NCBI RefSeq assembly: GCF_043290135.1
Contig: NC_134709.1
Coordinates: 63,961,056 to 64,025,055 of the forward strand
Source of the DNA: Rhipicephalus microplus
Lineage: Eukaryota > Arthropoda > Arachnida > Ixodida > Ixodidae
Reading direction: 5' to 3'
DNA length: 64,000 nt
Part shown: positions 46,501-56,349 of the stretch, piece by piece
Position numbering within the stretch: the stretch's first letter is position 1
Layout of the letters: every line of letters begins with the position of its first letter
Position numbers and translations under genes: made by a program
The notes under the pieces: generated by a model
Seen by the model: the letters and a program-made list of their open reading frames with translations, nothing else
What the model was told of the DNA's origin: nothing
The model's database searches: none

Positions 46501-47099
46501 TTTCGAGAAGTGCAAGGACACAGAAGTTGTCTTCTGAAAGCGGCTAAACGCTGTTGCAAAGCGCAAACTGTCGGAACTCTGCATGCTCAGTCTAAAAAGA
46601 GCAATTGCAAAAAAACGCAACCTGGTAAAAAAAAAACACCAATCCAAATCACGAAAACACCATAAATGAAGCTTCACTTGTTAGTCAACACTAGTTTCCA
46701 TATATCTGGCAGTTGACTTTTTCTTGCTCTTTTTTTTTGTCTACCGAACTACCTACACACCTATCCATTCACCTACCTATACATATCTATCTATCATTCT
46801 ATCCTATACTTCCTATACATTCTACCTATCATTCTACCTATCATTCTACCTATACATATCTATCCACATCTACGTATACATCTATCTATTACGAAAATGT
46901 GCAGCACCTGCATCCACTCACCCTTGACGTTTCGCTTGCCGTCCATCGCAGCGGTCAGGTCAAGGGTACCCTTATCGTTGGACGCCGCCGAGCCATGTTG
47001 TGGCATCATGTCATTGCAGGCCTGAACCGGCGCTCCACTGGGGTAGCATACGGTCCCGCGAAACAGTACGACCAGCAGGCACAGATTGCGCAGGAACAT
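34410..47099 (-). CDS. Reeler-domain extracellular protein, gene A (spliced)
   Basis: Coding exons on the minus strand are 47099-46922, 43974-43844, 42577-42486, 42336-42261 and 34562-34410, joining to 630 nt (209 aa plus stop), with intron phases 1, 0, 2, 0. The signal peptide is about residues 1-18. The Reeler domain (about 19-155) has YPSGAPVQACNDMMPQHG at its start, TFKGFLIKAVSKDGG, Cys28 and Cys98, AVTHTHNGDK, VTWTAP and DVMFRATAV, all hallmark Reeler blocks. A Ser/Asp/Lys linker and a hydrophobic stretch (about 180-199) end the protein, compatible with a GPI signal or one membrane span. It is head-to-tail upstream of paralogue gene B. Intron 4 is 7.7 kb because a 5.9-kb LINE sits in it. 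Function is not established. Confidence 0.88.
35715..39399 (-). pseudogene. I-like LINE ORF2 (endonuclease, RT, RNase H), broken
   Basis: The start MDTQILQWNVRGLLHNLDDI at 39399 opens the APE endonuclease (CVQETHL, IVDLNAHNHLWG, FGSDHFR). RT follows at about 38330-37370 with RPIALTSCLCKLYEKM, DLEKAYDTTWR and GVPQEGVLS; the catalytic box reads YVYD at about 37411-37422 instead of Y-x-D-D. RNase H (about 36490-36080) keeps its acidic residues: YTDA, TAEGYAL, IYTDP and VLADQ. A C-terminal Cys box CGRC lies near 35890. At least six frame breaks occur. Confidence 0.85.
39439..40700 (-). pseudogene. I-like LINE ORF1 (gag-like), broken
   Basis: The N-terminal part is on 40700-40329 (VFQFFGHQKVFFPRFHVIHA...), with a frame break at about 40330-40085. 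The C-terminal part (40083-39439) has zinc knuckles CYKCQRFGHSSQNC and CAKCSAEEHTSEAC, then a Pro/Ala/Ser-rich tail. Such knuckles bind RNA in I-type gag proteins. The ORF2 start lies 40 nt downstream. Confidence 0.8.
40701..41147 (-). promoter_or_regulatory. 5' UTR of the I-like LINE
   Basis: About 450 bp of GC-rich sequence before ORF1, including a run of C (seen as G at about 41058-41070) and GGCCTCTCGGCAGAGGCAAC on the minus strand. In this LINE class the 5' UTR carries an internal promoter; that is family knowledge and not visible here. The position directly inside the duplication shows that the copy is not 5' truncated. Confidence 0.6.
41163..42260. other. Gene A intron 4, upstream part
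   Basis: Sequence between exon 4 and the LINE. It has poly-A/T runs but no recognised repeat or exon. Without the LINE, intron 4 would be about 1.8 kb. Confidence 0.5.
42261..42336 (-). CDS. Gene A exon 4
   Basis: The acceptor TAATGCCAG and donor GTGAGT bound 76 nt, completing a split AGG (Arg) and encoding ATAVRTKPDFYVGLMSSAIK plus IEAPS. This is the final Reeler strand region (FRATxVxxxxxFxVG). Confidence 0.86.
42486..42577 (-). CDS. Gene A exon 3
   Basis: The acceptor GCCTACTGCAG and donor GTGAGC bound 92 nt in phase 0, out phase 2. It encodes SAVTHTHNGDKNSVAVTW then TAPDSFTGDVMF, the most diagnostic Reeler block in the window. The frame upstream of the acceptor is also open, so a longer exon cannot be excluded, but phase and homology favour this start. 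Confidence 0.88.
43290..43395 (-). repeat. Ruka-type SINE fragment
   Basis: On the minus strand CTGTGGTCTCGTGAATGTGG, GCTGACGCCGGGGTCGCGGG and CGGCCACATTTTC follow the Ruka head consensus seen at 60817-61055 (tRNA-like part, then a GCGGCxGCATTT junction). It is diverged and truncated after the head. It lies in intron 2/1 sequence of gene A, in the gene's sense. Confidence 0.55.
43844..43974 (-). CDS. Gene A exon 2
   Basis: The acceptor TTTGATGCAG and donor GTGAGT bound 131 nt, phase 1 in and phase 0 out. It encodes VLTGTFKGFLIKAVSKDGG followed by a segment ending MKGLDCDGHTD. FKGFLIKA and the LDC cysteine are core Reeler features. Confidence 0.9.
44155..44460 (+). repeat. GACG/CAGA-tract dispersed repeat, copy 4 (short core)
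   Basis: Head AAAGGCGAAGCTCC, a short GTAGTAGTAGCCACC motif, left arm (CATTTAGTCCTTAAAATG, GGTGGTACTTGGTGTGTTCA), a core of only about 65 bp with few CAGA units, and right arm GACGCTTTGGCCCACTCATC. It is the least expanded copy and shows the ancestral form of the two tracts that grew in copies 1 and 2. Confidence 0.78.
44461..45974. other. Gene A intron 1, no feature recognised
   Basis: About 1.5 kb without a recognised exon or repeat. A block at 44520-44800 has balanced composition and a TATATAATAC motif, but nothing identifies it. Confidence 0.35.
45975..46075 (+). repeat. tRNA-headed SINE fragment
   Basis: CTAGTTGGCTCAGTCGGTAA matches an A-box region and GGTTTCGATCCCACGATCAG a B-box region about 45 nt later, followed by GATGAATTTTTCGGCAAC. 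This differs from the Ruka type and from the 31-kb unit, so a third tRNA-derived family is present. Confidence 0.6.
46740..46885. repeat. CTAT/CCTA-rich simple sequence
   Basis: Imperfect ATCTATC/ACCTAT repeats with internal variants such as ATCATTCTACCT repeated three times. It ends about 35 bp before the gene A exon 1 donor. No coding. Confidence 0.85.
46922..47099 (-). CDS. Gene A exon 1: signal peptide and Reeler start
   Basis: The ATG at 47099 starts MFLRNLCLLVVLFRGTVC, a signal peptide, then YPSGAPVQACNDMMPQHG, the canonical N-terminal Reeler block (YPxGAPxxxC...PxHG). The donor AAGGTGAGT leaves phase 1. The frame extends 9 nt upstream only through a GTG, so the ATG is the start. Confidence 0.9.
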
Positions 47100-47879
47100 G
47101 ACGCTCACTTCGGTGACGGCGCAGAACCGGAAAGATGGTTGAATAAATAAATAAATGTTTTGAATGCTTCAATCAATTCTAGAGTTTTTATACCAATAAA
47201 CAAAAAATCACTAACTGTTCGGCACTTCACGATAGGGCTGATTTAATTCAATAGTAAATTTGTTTCACTTTTGAATGACCGGCAAGTCAAGCGAACTCAA
47301 CTGGCGGGTTAATTTTCACCACGATTCACTCGTGGCAACATTCTCTGGCGCACCCATGAACTTTTAAAGCTTAAGAAAGCTCCTGCAAACTGTATCCGTT
47401 GGACCAATTCACTTTCGACGTGCTTTTCATTTTTATTAAGTCACTATAGTTACATTGGCCTTGTACACATGTAGAAACCATTGCGACGTAGCAGAGGGTT
47501 TGGCGATACCTCGTCTGGTAGCGATGAAACATCGGTGAAAGCTGTGAAAGACGCCGACTAATTTGACATTGTAACCAAAGCTTTTCGTGTGAGAGCCCCA
47601 AAACCTCATCGTATATGTGTTCTCACTTTATCAATACTTTTTTTGTTTGCGAGTTGGTTAGTTAAAGAGCAAGTAAGTACGTGTCCAAACAGACACACAC
47701 CAGAGAAACAACACGTGCGCAGGAGGAAATAACTGATTATGATCGATGTATTTCAGTTTCCACCAACCATTTTAATATGGAAGTTCGCAGTACTCGGAAT
47801 AGTGCACTGAAATCATCTCGCGATACATACCAGCAGAGTGACTAGTAAAGCTTGCATTCCGAGTTTTTCGCGAAACCCG
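47100..47879. other. Upstream region of gene A
   Basis: No TATA box or clear 5'-UTR splice acceptor is certain. A pyrimidine-rich stretch precedes GCCGTCACCGAAG near 47110 on the minus strand, and an acceptor there is possible but weak. The open frames here carry no domain. Confidence 0.35.
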
Positions 47880-48305
47880 AGGTGCAGTGCCATCCGCCTA
47901 GGCTGAACATGGCTTTGCGTGGCCGCACTCTGCTGAGCGTGGCACCGGATCAAAAGCGACCGCGCATTGAAGCGAAGCGGCGCTCGCGCACATGTATACC
48001 GACGGGAAATACTACGTCGCGTCATGTGCAGCAGTGCTGGAGCGTGACGCCGCCTCTTGCTTTCCTGTAGGACAGCAAGAACAGCGCCTTCCTGCGCCGT
48101 TTCGATGCGCGGCGGCGCTTGATACACTGGCGCTCCACAGAGTGTGGCCACGTGGAGCCATGTTCACCTCAAGAGTGGATGGCACTGTACAGCAATCACT
48201 ATGCCTAACTCGCACTCAGACGAATGGCTCGACCTGCTAGATAGATGGATATGGCTTTACCCTTTAGATCGGGCGGTGGCTAGCGCCACCAAGCCGTAAT
48301 ACTTA
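47880..48305. repeat. Probable dispersed repeat ending in TTTAGATCGGGCGGTGG
   Basis: GC-rich 5' part with many CpG, then ATAGATGGATATGG and CTTTAGATCGGGCGGTGGCT with a CGCCACCAAGCCGTAATACTT end. The ending is familiar from tick transcripts, but no second copy is in the window. Frames on both strands over it are incidental. Confidence 0.4.
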
Positions 48306-48700
48306 ATGAACCAAAAACTAGATATATTTTTTTTCGCTTCGACCGACGCCCGAGCCGCCAAGGGTCGAAACCGGGTATGTTTGCTGCAGCTAACGATAGA
48401 TGGAGCGCCGATCGATTTCACTTCTAAATTTAAGTTTCACTTCTACCAGACCGGCGAGTCAAGTGAACTCCGTTGGAGGGCCGATTTTCACGACGATTCA
48501 CTGGTGGCAACGTCCTCTGGCACGCATGAAATTTGCTGCAGTATTGTTTATATCTGCAATGAACCTTTGCGTTTGAAAGTACCCGTGGAGATAAGCATTA
48601 CGAATTTCATGGACGAGCGTGAGATCGTCCATTTTGACTATCTAGAATTCTGTAACGGCATTTTTTTTTTTTGCTGTTCTTTTCGCACCGAGACAGAAAA

Positions 48701-48889
48701 CGTGGCCACCGTGGCCGGGAATCAATGTAACACTCATGAGCTTACCTGCGTCATACCTTAACCACTAAGCCATTGATATGTTGGGTTTAACGCCCCGAAA
48801 CCACCATATGAATGAGAGACGCCGTAGTGGAGGGCTCCGGAAATTTCGCCCCCCGGAGGTTCTTTAAACCACTAAGCCACCACGGCGAT
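48701..48889 (-). repeat. Two Ruka-type SINE fragments in series
   Basis: 48701-48772 is a diverged tRNA-like head on the minus strand (GGCTTAGTGGTTAAGG, then TTGATTCCCGGCCACGG). 48786-48889 is a second copy in which the head (CGCCGTGGTGGCTTAGTGG) is joined directly to the 3' body (AGAACC, then TTTCCGGAGCCCTCCACTAC), with the middle of the SINE deleted. Both are minus strand. Confidence 0.7.
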
Positions 48890-49754
48890 TTACGGTTAAG
48901 ACAGTTTAGACTTCTGTGACATATATGGGCATATAAAAACACGAAAACAGCGCCCGACATTTCATTTCCGCGTTTATCACTTGCCCACATTGCAGTGTGA
49001 ATCACCAATATGCAATCAATATAAAATAAGCAACCATTGCACTGCATAGAAAGCCGTTAACTTGCGCAGATAAACCAGCGAAAGAAATCCGGTCGAAGTG
49101 CGTGCCTAATAAAGTCATGCGCTTGCGAGGGTCGGTTTCTGTGAATGCACTGTGCCTCATGGTTGGTCTGAATGACAATGAATTAATGACAAAGTAGTGG
49201 TTCTTAGTCTTGTTGACGTTTCTGTAGGGCACTCGACAATCTATAACGGGGCAATGCGGACAATATCAGCCACACCCACTGCATAACTTGCCCGGGTCCA
49301 ACGAAATTCTGTTACGTGTTTCCACAACGCATTTCAAACTTTTTACAATTGCTGTAAAACAAAAAAAAAGTCATAGCGACTCGATACTTCATTGAAAAGC
49401 AGACGAGCAACGCCTGTTGCGCTGAACATGAGAACCGCAGCGTCCTCAGAGCACTGGGAGCGCAACACGGAACACCACCCAACACGCTTGCCAACATTTT
49501 CGCTTATGTAATAATTTTCCACGATTACCTAAAGAGAAAAGCTAGTCATCCGTGTCTTTGCGTTTTTAAGCAATTCAATATTTGGGTGGATAGCAGCTGC
49601 ATGCGTGGCGTTCGCTCGCCCTTCGTTCGCTGCTGCGTAAAGCCTGTTGCGGCAGTAGCACCAGCTGGACCGGAAGTCAGTTTTGCGCCTGCTTTCAGAG
49701 TATGACGGAGGCGGAGAGTTCGGCAACTGAGCATGCTCTATAAACGTTGACCTA

Positions 49755-49975
49755 AACAGCATGCTCGTGCTCGGTTACAGACTTTAGCCGCTGAACTAAA
49801 CAGCATGCTCGTGCTCGGTTACCTACTTCAACCGCGAAATATCCGAAGCACAGAGTAAGGAAACACGCAACAACACGAACAAATGTTCTTTACCGCGAAA
49901 TATTCCAAGCTCGGAGAAAAACACACAAAAAGAACAATTGTTTCTTTACTCTGGGTGTAATATTTCACGGCTAAA
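49755..49975. repeat. Short tandem and inverted repeats
   Basis: AACAGCATGCTCGTGCTCGG occurs at about 49756 and 49799 with a period near 43 bp. Adjacent, CCGCGAAATATCCGAAGCAC (about 49831) and CTGGGTGTAATATTTCACGG (about 49952) are imperfect inverse complements enclosing about 100 bp, with a third CCGCGAAATATT at about 49893. A small foldback or MITE relic is possible. Confidence 0.55.
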
Positions 49976-51892
49976 GTACGTCATTAAGCAAGTATACCAA
50001 ATATAGGCCAACCATCAGTCTCGATACATGCTCGTGCTTAACGCGGCAACGCCCCAACCGTTAAGCTGCTGCGGCGGGCACCGAGTCGTCACGTGACGCG
50101 AGCAGTGAATGTCGTGCGATGTAAGTGTGGACACGCCCCACAAGCGAACACATTCTTTCAGCATTCGAAAACGTTTAGAAAAGTCGGCCGCGAGGCCCGA
50201 GCGCTGTCCGGATTTTACGGCCCTCACGCAAAACAAATTCGACGCCGCTCTACCTGGCTACCCGGAACACTTTTCCGGATAATATAGGTAACAGACTTTA
50301 AAGTTTTATTCCAAAGACTATGACCCGCATTCTGAAATGAACTCTATCTTTATCCCGCGTTTTCCGTACTTGTTTTCAGCCTTTAGTTTGTTTGATAAAT
50401 AAAAATAGGTCATTTCTCACAAGTACACATACTGTCACATCTTACCTTGTTACCAGTTTTTGCACCTTTATAACAGATCTAGAGTACAGAAACTTGAAGA
50501 AAACGGGAGATAAGGATCAGGTTAGCTTGTGAGTATGGGCCTGTGTTCGCGCGTGGCAGCAATGGCACTTGCATTTCATGGCCTTGCTTCGGTATACGTT
50601 AAGCAACCGCGTATATAGGGAGATGTGCAGCGGCGTGCGACAGGCGAATCTACTTACCGAGGTGACGGGAAGACATGGGCGCCCTTGACGACAAGATACG
50701 ACGAAGTGAACGCGAACTGGGGTACACGTACAAAATCGAGCTGGGAGTGAACACCGCTGACAATTGTGCTGCCGGTTTTCCGGTCAGGGTCGCGGAATCG
50801 TTTCGTGAAGCAAACACCAGGTGCAAAGGACGAGAAGTTGAAAAAAATAATATTGATAAAGTTTGCTGTATCGCGCCGCAGAGCAACAGGCGTGATCGTC
50901 TGCTATAAATGGATGCCACGTGAAAAAAAAAGAAAACTGACGTATACGGGAAAAAAATGAAAGAGATCAGCAAACGTGAAACACCCACAGCAGATAAAAA
51001 AAGAACGAAAGACTGTATAAAGTCGTTCTGCGCACACATCCGTCGCCTACGGTGCGGAAATCAGTATTCAATATTTTTTTTTTTTGACCTTCGCTCTCGC
51101 GACGCAGGAAGAAACTCCGGACGTTTTCGCTGAGATACTCACTACATGTCGCAAGGAACGAGCGTGACGACTAGGAATATGAGCAGAATAGTTGTGTCTC
51201 TTTGACGTGCATCTGCAACGCGAAAGTCGGCAATCGGTGGTGTGAATACGAGCGATACAGAAACAAAAAACAAAAAAACCCTCGGGCGGCTGTTTTCTAG
51301 TAGTGCTAATTCTTAAAAGCTGGTGCCCTTCTTCTGCTCTCATGGCTCGTACCCAATGCAGGCAACTGGCCGAGTGACAGGTGAAATTTTTCAGTATTTT
51401 CTTTGATATACTATACTCGTATAGGCTAGAATGAACTAGTATAACGAACTTAAGCATGAAGTATCCGTAATAAAACGTTTCAGAGATGAAGAATTTAGCT
51501 CGATATTCTTTTAGACTGACCGAACAATTCCTCTATGGCGTACAAAACATCCCTGTGACTGCAGCCCACCACAGAAGCGCCAAAAGAAAGAGCAACTCAT
51601 ATATACAGACCCCGATTACGAAGAGGTGGTGCTATTAAAAATCTTCTTCTCAATGACTTGAACCGGCGACAGGATAGAAAGTACTGACTGATTGTTTCCT
51701 TCTCCTTATAGAAGAACAACAGAGGAGAAAGCACTCGACCTGCTCTATGCAGGTAGAAGTCGAGGGAGGCAACCCGGCAGCGAAGTGTGGTTGTTGCCAC
51801 TTCCATTATTCTCGACCGCGATAGCTCACTGGGTCCTTAAATAAGAGGTGCTTATATTCTGGAGAAGTGGCCAAGACACGAGCTGAGAACCC
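49976..51892. other. Intergenic, no gene recognised
   Basis: A CpG-rich patch at about 50040-50275 could be promoter-like, but no exon is supported. Frames at 50650-51457 lack domains and have poly-A-interrupted composition. Confidence 0.35.
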
Positions 51893-52320
51893 TTTTTTTT
51901 TTTTAGTTATTATACGGAATTTTGTAATCCCTAGTTCCTTTGCTTTTTTTTCTTTCTCTTTTTCCATGTTTTTCATCTCCTATTTATCTCACTTTAATTT
52001 ACATCTATTCACCGCATATCTTACTCTATATAAATCTTTATCCTTCTACCTTTCGTTGTTTATCTTTCGTTGTCTATCCTTCTTTGATTTTTTTTCTTTT
52101 TTATTTCAGTATTGCTCTCTGTTGTTCTGTCCTTTTTTTACGTCTGTTTTTCTCTCATTTCTTTCTTTATGAGTATATCTCCCTCTTTCTCTTCCTCTGT
52201 ACCAATCCTCTCCCTCATCAGACTATAATTGCATTGGCGGTCCCTATGAGGGACTAACGGGGTGGCGCGGGTTCTCCCCTGCGTCCTCTCCGGACCAAAA
52301 TAAAGTTTTAACCATCATCA
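51893..52320 (+). repeat. Pyrimidine-rich LINE 3' UTR
   Basis: Long CT/T-rich tract (51893-52215), then ATTGGCGGTCCCTATGAGGG, ATAAAGTTTTAACC and a CATCATCATC tail. The AATAAAG near the end plus ATC tail resembles the 3' end of the I-like LINE at 35277 (AATAAACTCC...ATCATCATC). No coding part is kept. Confidence 0.5.
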
Positions 52321-52527
52321 TCCTACCGTACAAATCGTCGCACATGTTTTTGCTTGCTTGCTTGATCCTTTCTTTTGTGGATGTTCTGGAACCGAAGCAG
52401 CACGTGAAGAAGAAGACGAAGGGGTGCATGCCGGTTACTGATGATGATACAGTTGTTCACGACTAACGAAGTTTTTCCGAGCTCAAACGGCTCCGCTGCT
52501 TGGTGTCATCATCGTCGAGTGACGCTG

Positions 52528-52560
52528 GTGTGATGGCGTCACCTGATGACGCCATCACAC
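52528..52560. repeat. Perfect 14-bp hairpin
   Basis: GTGTGATGGCGTCA (52528-52541) and TGACGCCATCACAC (52547-52560) are exact inverse complements separated by 5 nt. The core contains TGACG on both sides. No gene is adjacent and no T run follows, so it is not a terminator. Confidence 0.85.
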
Positions 52561-53189
52561 GTCATCGTCGCTTAATAAAGGTGTGCGGATCACGGAGGCC
52601 GTGCAAAAACCAGGTTCGAAGAAGAGAGCTTGCCATGCCGATGATCCTGAAGGCAATGCTGGACCACGCTAGATGCAAAACGCTTTAGCAGGAAAAAAGG
52701 AATGGAGATTAGTACACTCAATTTGGCACAAAAGAAAACATGAACGTTTTACTCTTCCAGTTGTCGTTCGCTATTGCTATAATATATTGCTTAATATTGT
52801 GAAATTAGTAACGCGAGCTTCGCCAAGCAACTTTGAAGCTCCGTGACCCTTTTATGTACAATGGATCAACAAAAAAAAAAGTTGGGATTCTTCTTTAAAT
52901 GGCATATAAGTTATCGTTTTGATTGAATACATTGGTTGGTGCCCCTTTTCAAATATTTGCGTCCACACCAGACACACGTTCATCGACTGTTCACCTTTGA
53001 AACCACTACTTGTGCTTATTGGCTATAGAGATTTGTTTTGCTAAAAGTTACTTCAAGAAACACTAGCCTTGTACTTAAAAAATTGGCTTCAGAGGTTGAA
53101 TGAGCTAAAACAATATATTTGCGAAGCACTTAGCCATCGGTGCAACCAGAATAACGTTAACAAGCGCCACGGTTTTACGTACCAATACT

Positions 53190-53290
53190 ATGACATGATT
53201 AAGAGGGATGCCATAGTGGAGAGCTTGGGAAGGATATTGATCAACCAGGGTTCCTTAATACCAGTGTCACAAGCCTCACTGCTGATTGCG
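53190..53290 (-). repeat. Ruka-type SINE 3' body fragment
   Basis: The plus strand shows GATGCCATAGTGGAGAGCTT, TTGATCAACCAGGGTTCCTT and AGTGTCACAAGC, the inverse of the Ruka body (GCACGTTGAAGATCCCCAGG, GTGGTCGAAATTACCGGAGC) with about 25% divergence. An old copy. Confidence 0.5.
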
Positions 53291-53444
53291 ATTAAGCCCC
53301 ATGGGAATAAAATTTCTCAACAGAGGTAGACTTCCTTCTGCGGCTGTCCTAAAGAGCGAGTCATGTCCTAGAAGCTTGATCCAAATGAGGCTTCGATCGC
53401 GATCAAGAGTCACCGAGTGACACCGTTATAACCTGCACTGATAT

Positions 53445-53850
53445 CACACACTACAAGGGCCTCTCTCATTTCAGCTCCATTCAAATCATATTAATTTTGA
53501 GCCAGAAGCTTTCGCACGCATTGCGACAATTGGACGATCGGCCACTCTCTATGCAGATGCTACTGGAGGAACGTCCTCATTTTTCGTCGGCTCGAGATGC
53601 AGTCAAGGCCATCTTGTGCTTTTTATGTGAACACCTTTAACTTTTGTGTAGTGCCACCACTGCATATGCGTCAGCCCATTCACTGACAATTCTTTTTTTT
53701 CTATTTCTCTTCTTTTCCCTCTCTCCTTCTTTCTTTTATTCTTATACTCCCCCTTCCCATTCCCCCCTAGCGTAGGATAGCAAACTGAGCATGTGCCTTA
53801 TTAACCTCCCTGCCTTCTCTCTTGTTGTTCTTGTCCTCCTACTTGAGCAC
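53445..53850 (+). pseudogene. LINE ORF2 C-terminal fragment and 3' UTR
   Basis: The frame reads ALRQLDDRPLSMQMLLEERP then SSARDAVKAILCFLCEH, the usual tail after the LINE Cys/His box (R-x-LDxRPLTxxxILGxWP...). It is followed by a CT-rich UTR and CTAGCGTAGGATAGCAAAC...TTAACCTCCCTGCC. 5'-truncated and diverged. Confidence 0.6.
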
Positions 53851-54059
53851 ACAGCTTCCTTCTCTGTTTATTTTGTTCGGAAACATTCAAAGTTTATTTT
53901 CTCAGCAAGCATACCTCTAGTACGTAACACTTTTTTTGTCAATACAAGTGGTTCAGTAGGAATGATGAAAAACATATATTTGCCAAGCAGTAGACTGCAA
54001 ATGTTAGTGCTGAAATTCATTCCAAATGTATTTAGAATATTTTAGGTACATGGTTGCTA

Positions 54060-54130
54060 AGGGGTCGAATCCACGACCTACCAAGTGTGCAGGGCAACAG
54101 CCTTTAAACCTGTTAGCAGGCTAGGAACAG
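54060..54130 (-). repeat. Possible tRNA-like repeat
   Basis: The minus strand has GTCGTGGATTCGACCCCTTA, a B-box-like motif, preceded by a weak A-box-like segment. Stems are poor. Listed as a candidate only. Confidence 0.3.
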
Positions 54131-54427
54131 AACCTTCCACCTTTGCATCATGAAGGGGACCAAGCGCCTTACTATCAGAGGCCGCAAGCACCAAACCTGC
54201 GACTTTTGAAGTATTCCTCTATTCAAATTCCGAACCTTCGAAAACAGTAAGGTATCGAGAGCTCGTCCTATTATCGAAAAATTTTAAAACATAAACATTC
54301 CAAGCTTGTATTCTGTGCGTTTTTTTTCACGAATATCAGAGGATCCAAGTCTCTGCGTGATTAATTCTATGTACACCTGAATATAACAACATGGGGCTGA
54401 TTAGGTTCCGGTCAGGGTTGTCTTTGG

Positions 54428-54484
54428 TGGCTACTTTTCACCAGACTGGCTACATTTCGCCAGACTGGCTACTTTTCGACCCAT
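54428..54484 (+). repeat. 19-bp triplicate repeat
   Basis: Three consecutive 19-bp units start at 54428, 54447 and 54466, with TGGCTACxTTTCxCCAGAC as consensus; the third diverges at its end. No function is evident. Confidence 0.85.
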
Positions 54485-55204
54485 TTGGCACTGAAAATTT
54501 TCGGTTGGCGCCATGGCTATTTTCTGGCTGCCTTTAGGCTTCTCGGTTTACCGACTCAGGTCGGTTTTATTTATTTAATAATAGCAAAGACTGCGTTCAT
54601 AGTACCACTCCTGTTCTATTCGGCTACAAATTGGGCGATAATAATAAATGACGTGGCTATTTTGGCAACTTTTGGAATGAATTTCGAAGTCTTTCGAAGT
54701 GAACACAACCATGGTCTCGGCCCTGAAAAGTGGGACTACATATACAGCGGAGCTGTATATGCCAGTGCGATGAACTTATAGTGGCAGGAAACGCATAACG
54801 CAGGTGCAACCGAAAATATACTAGCCCTACAACTACGCGATCAAAGATAAAGAGGCTGTCTGCGCAAAAAAAAAAAAAGAAATACGTATATTCCAGAAAT
54901 GTCTGCCCGAACCCCCAATACTCGCCGCTGGTTCACTATATAAAGACTCGCGAAATGGAGAATGCGGAGAAACAATGCACGCCATTGGAATGGTCCCTCA
55001 ACGCCATGCACAAAGCGTCAATCATGTGCGGCATGCGACTTACCCGTCATGTGCACGCGGTTGACACGCAGGCATGTCGCATGCGTCCGTGACACGCGAC
55101 AATGCGGACAGCATTCGCCCGACATGTCACTTGCCGACATGCGAAAGAATTCGCACGCCGTGGCTAAACGATGCGTGCTGCATAGGTGGACAACTTTAAA
55201 GAAT

Positions 55205-55256
55205 GATTGATGGATATGTGCGGTTTACCATCCCAAAACCACCAAATGATTACAAA
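55205..55256 (-). repeat. Ruka-type SINE 3' tail fragment
   Basis: GATTGATGGATATGTGCGGT and CATCCCAAAACCACCAAATG are the inverse of the Ruka 3' end (CATATGGTGGTTTTGGxACGTTAAAC...ATCGATCAATC). Only the last 50 bp are kept. Confidence 0.6.
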
Positions 55257-55359
55257 AGACACAAATTTAAAGGAGTGTAAAAGAGGTTTTTTATAGTTTT
55301 CATGATTATTCTGCGCCTTTCTCTACCTTTCACGAGAACATAAATAGATGTTTTTTTCT

Positions 55360-55570
55360 CCAAAGCTGCAAAAAAACTGGAACGACCTTACCCAGGATGT
55401 CGCCGCAACCAACCGCCCATCAAGCATCATGCATAGCATTTCGAGTGTAGCCCGACATTCATCATATTGACAAATCTATCGATTGTATATCAACCCACCG
55501 CTTATGCAATACCCTCTTGGGGCTTTGAGGCAAGAAGTATGAAATGAAGAGAAATAAAACCCGGTATCTC
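55360..55570 (+). pseudogene. Possible LINE ORF2 end
   Basis: LQKNWNDLTQDVAATNRPSS resembles the W-N-x-L-P-x-x-V motif near the C terminus of some RT proteins, followed by an in-frame stop and a short AT-rich UTR with AAATAAAA near 55553. Weak evidence. Confidence 0.3.
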
Positions 55571-56349
55571 CTCTTTAGCGCGCTTAGCTGGACATCCATC
55601 TTCACAAAGAAGGAAAGCTAAGATTATTTAAATCAAGCTTAGTGAACAATATTAGTCACTTGGTTTTTTTTTCGTTTTTACGTTTCGGGCTTTAAGCTAA
55701 TAAGGGATTTCAAAATCTGTCTATTGTTAGACAATTTGTAATCTCAAACAAGCTCATTTATATGTCAAGGCACGTGCCACCCATTTCATGGCCGATCTCC
55801 AATGGTAGGCTAACCCGATTTGATAACGGCCAACCACCCAAACGGGTGTGAACGGCACTCCAGCATTTGACCCTTTTAAGCAGACAATGAAGAGATCCTT
55901 CAGACCATGCAGTGTACTCAGTAAAAGAGCGCGTGGCTAAGCGCACTGAAAGGTTTTCGAGCGTCGCCGATCGTGATAAGTTTTTTTAACGTGGTGATGG
56001 CATTAAATAACTTGTTTCGCGGGAATTCCGGCGTTGGTGTCGGCGTCATTGGTTGTGAGAGTAAAGTCATCATCCTCTCCGTGACCGAAAAATCAAGAAG
56101 GATAAAATTATTAATTAAATAATGAGGAACTGTGGGTTGCAGCTGGGACTTATTGATGACGCGAGAATCCTCTACACTATCTTCAAGAAATTTTCCACAT
56201 TTTAACCATTCTAGACACTCTAGAAAACTTCCGAATGCCGTAACAGAGGTCCGGAAGTTTAATCACTAGGTTACGCTGTTGTACTCCTTAAACTTTTATT
56301 CATTCAGAGCATGTAGCGCGTAGACGGGATAACCGTTGGTCATTAAGGG

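Noticed and set aside
47813..48240. Overlapping frames on both strands
   Set aside because: They lie in a CpG-rich repeat-like segment; no frame is favoured and no domain is seen.
54485..54781. 98-residue hydrophobic frame
   Set aside because: It has no homology pattern and no splice sites, and it begins right after a 19-bp triplicate repeat; hydrophobicity follows from AT-rich composition.
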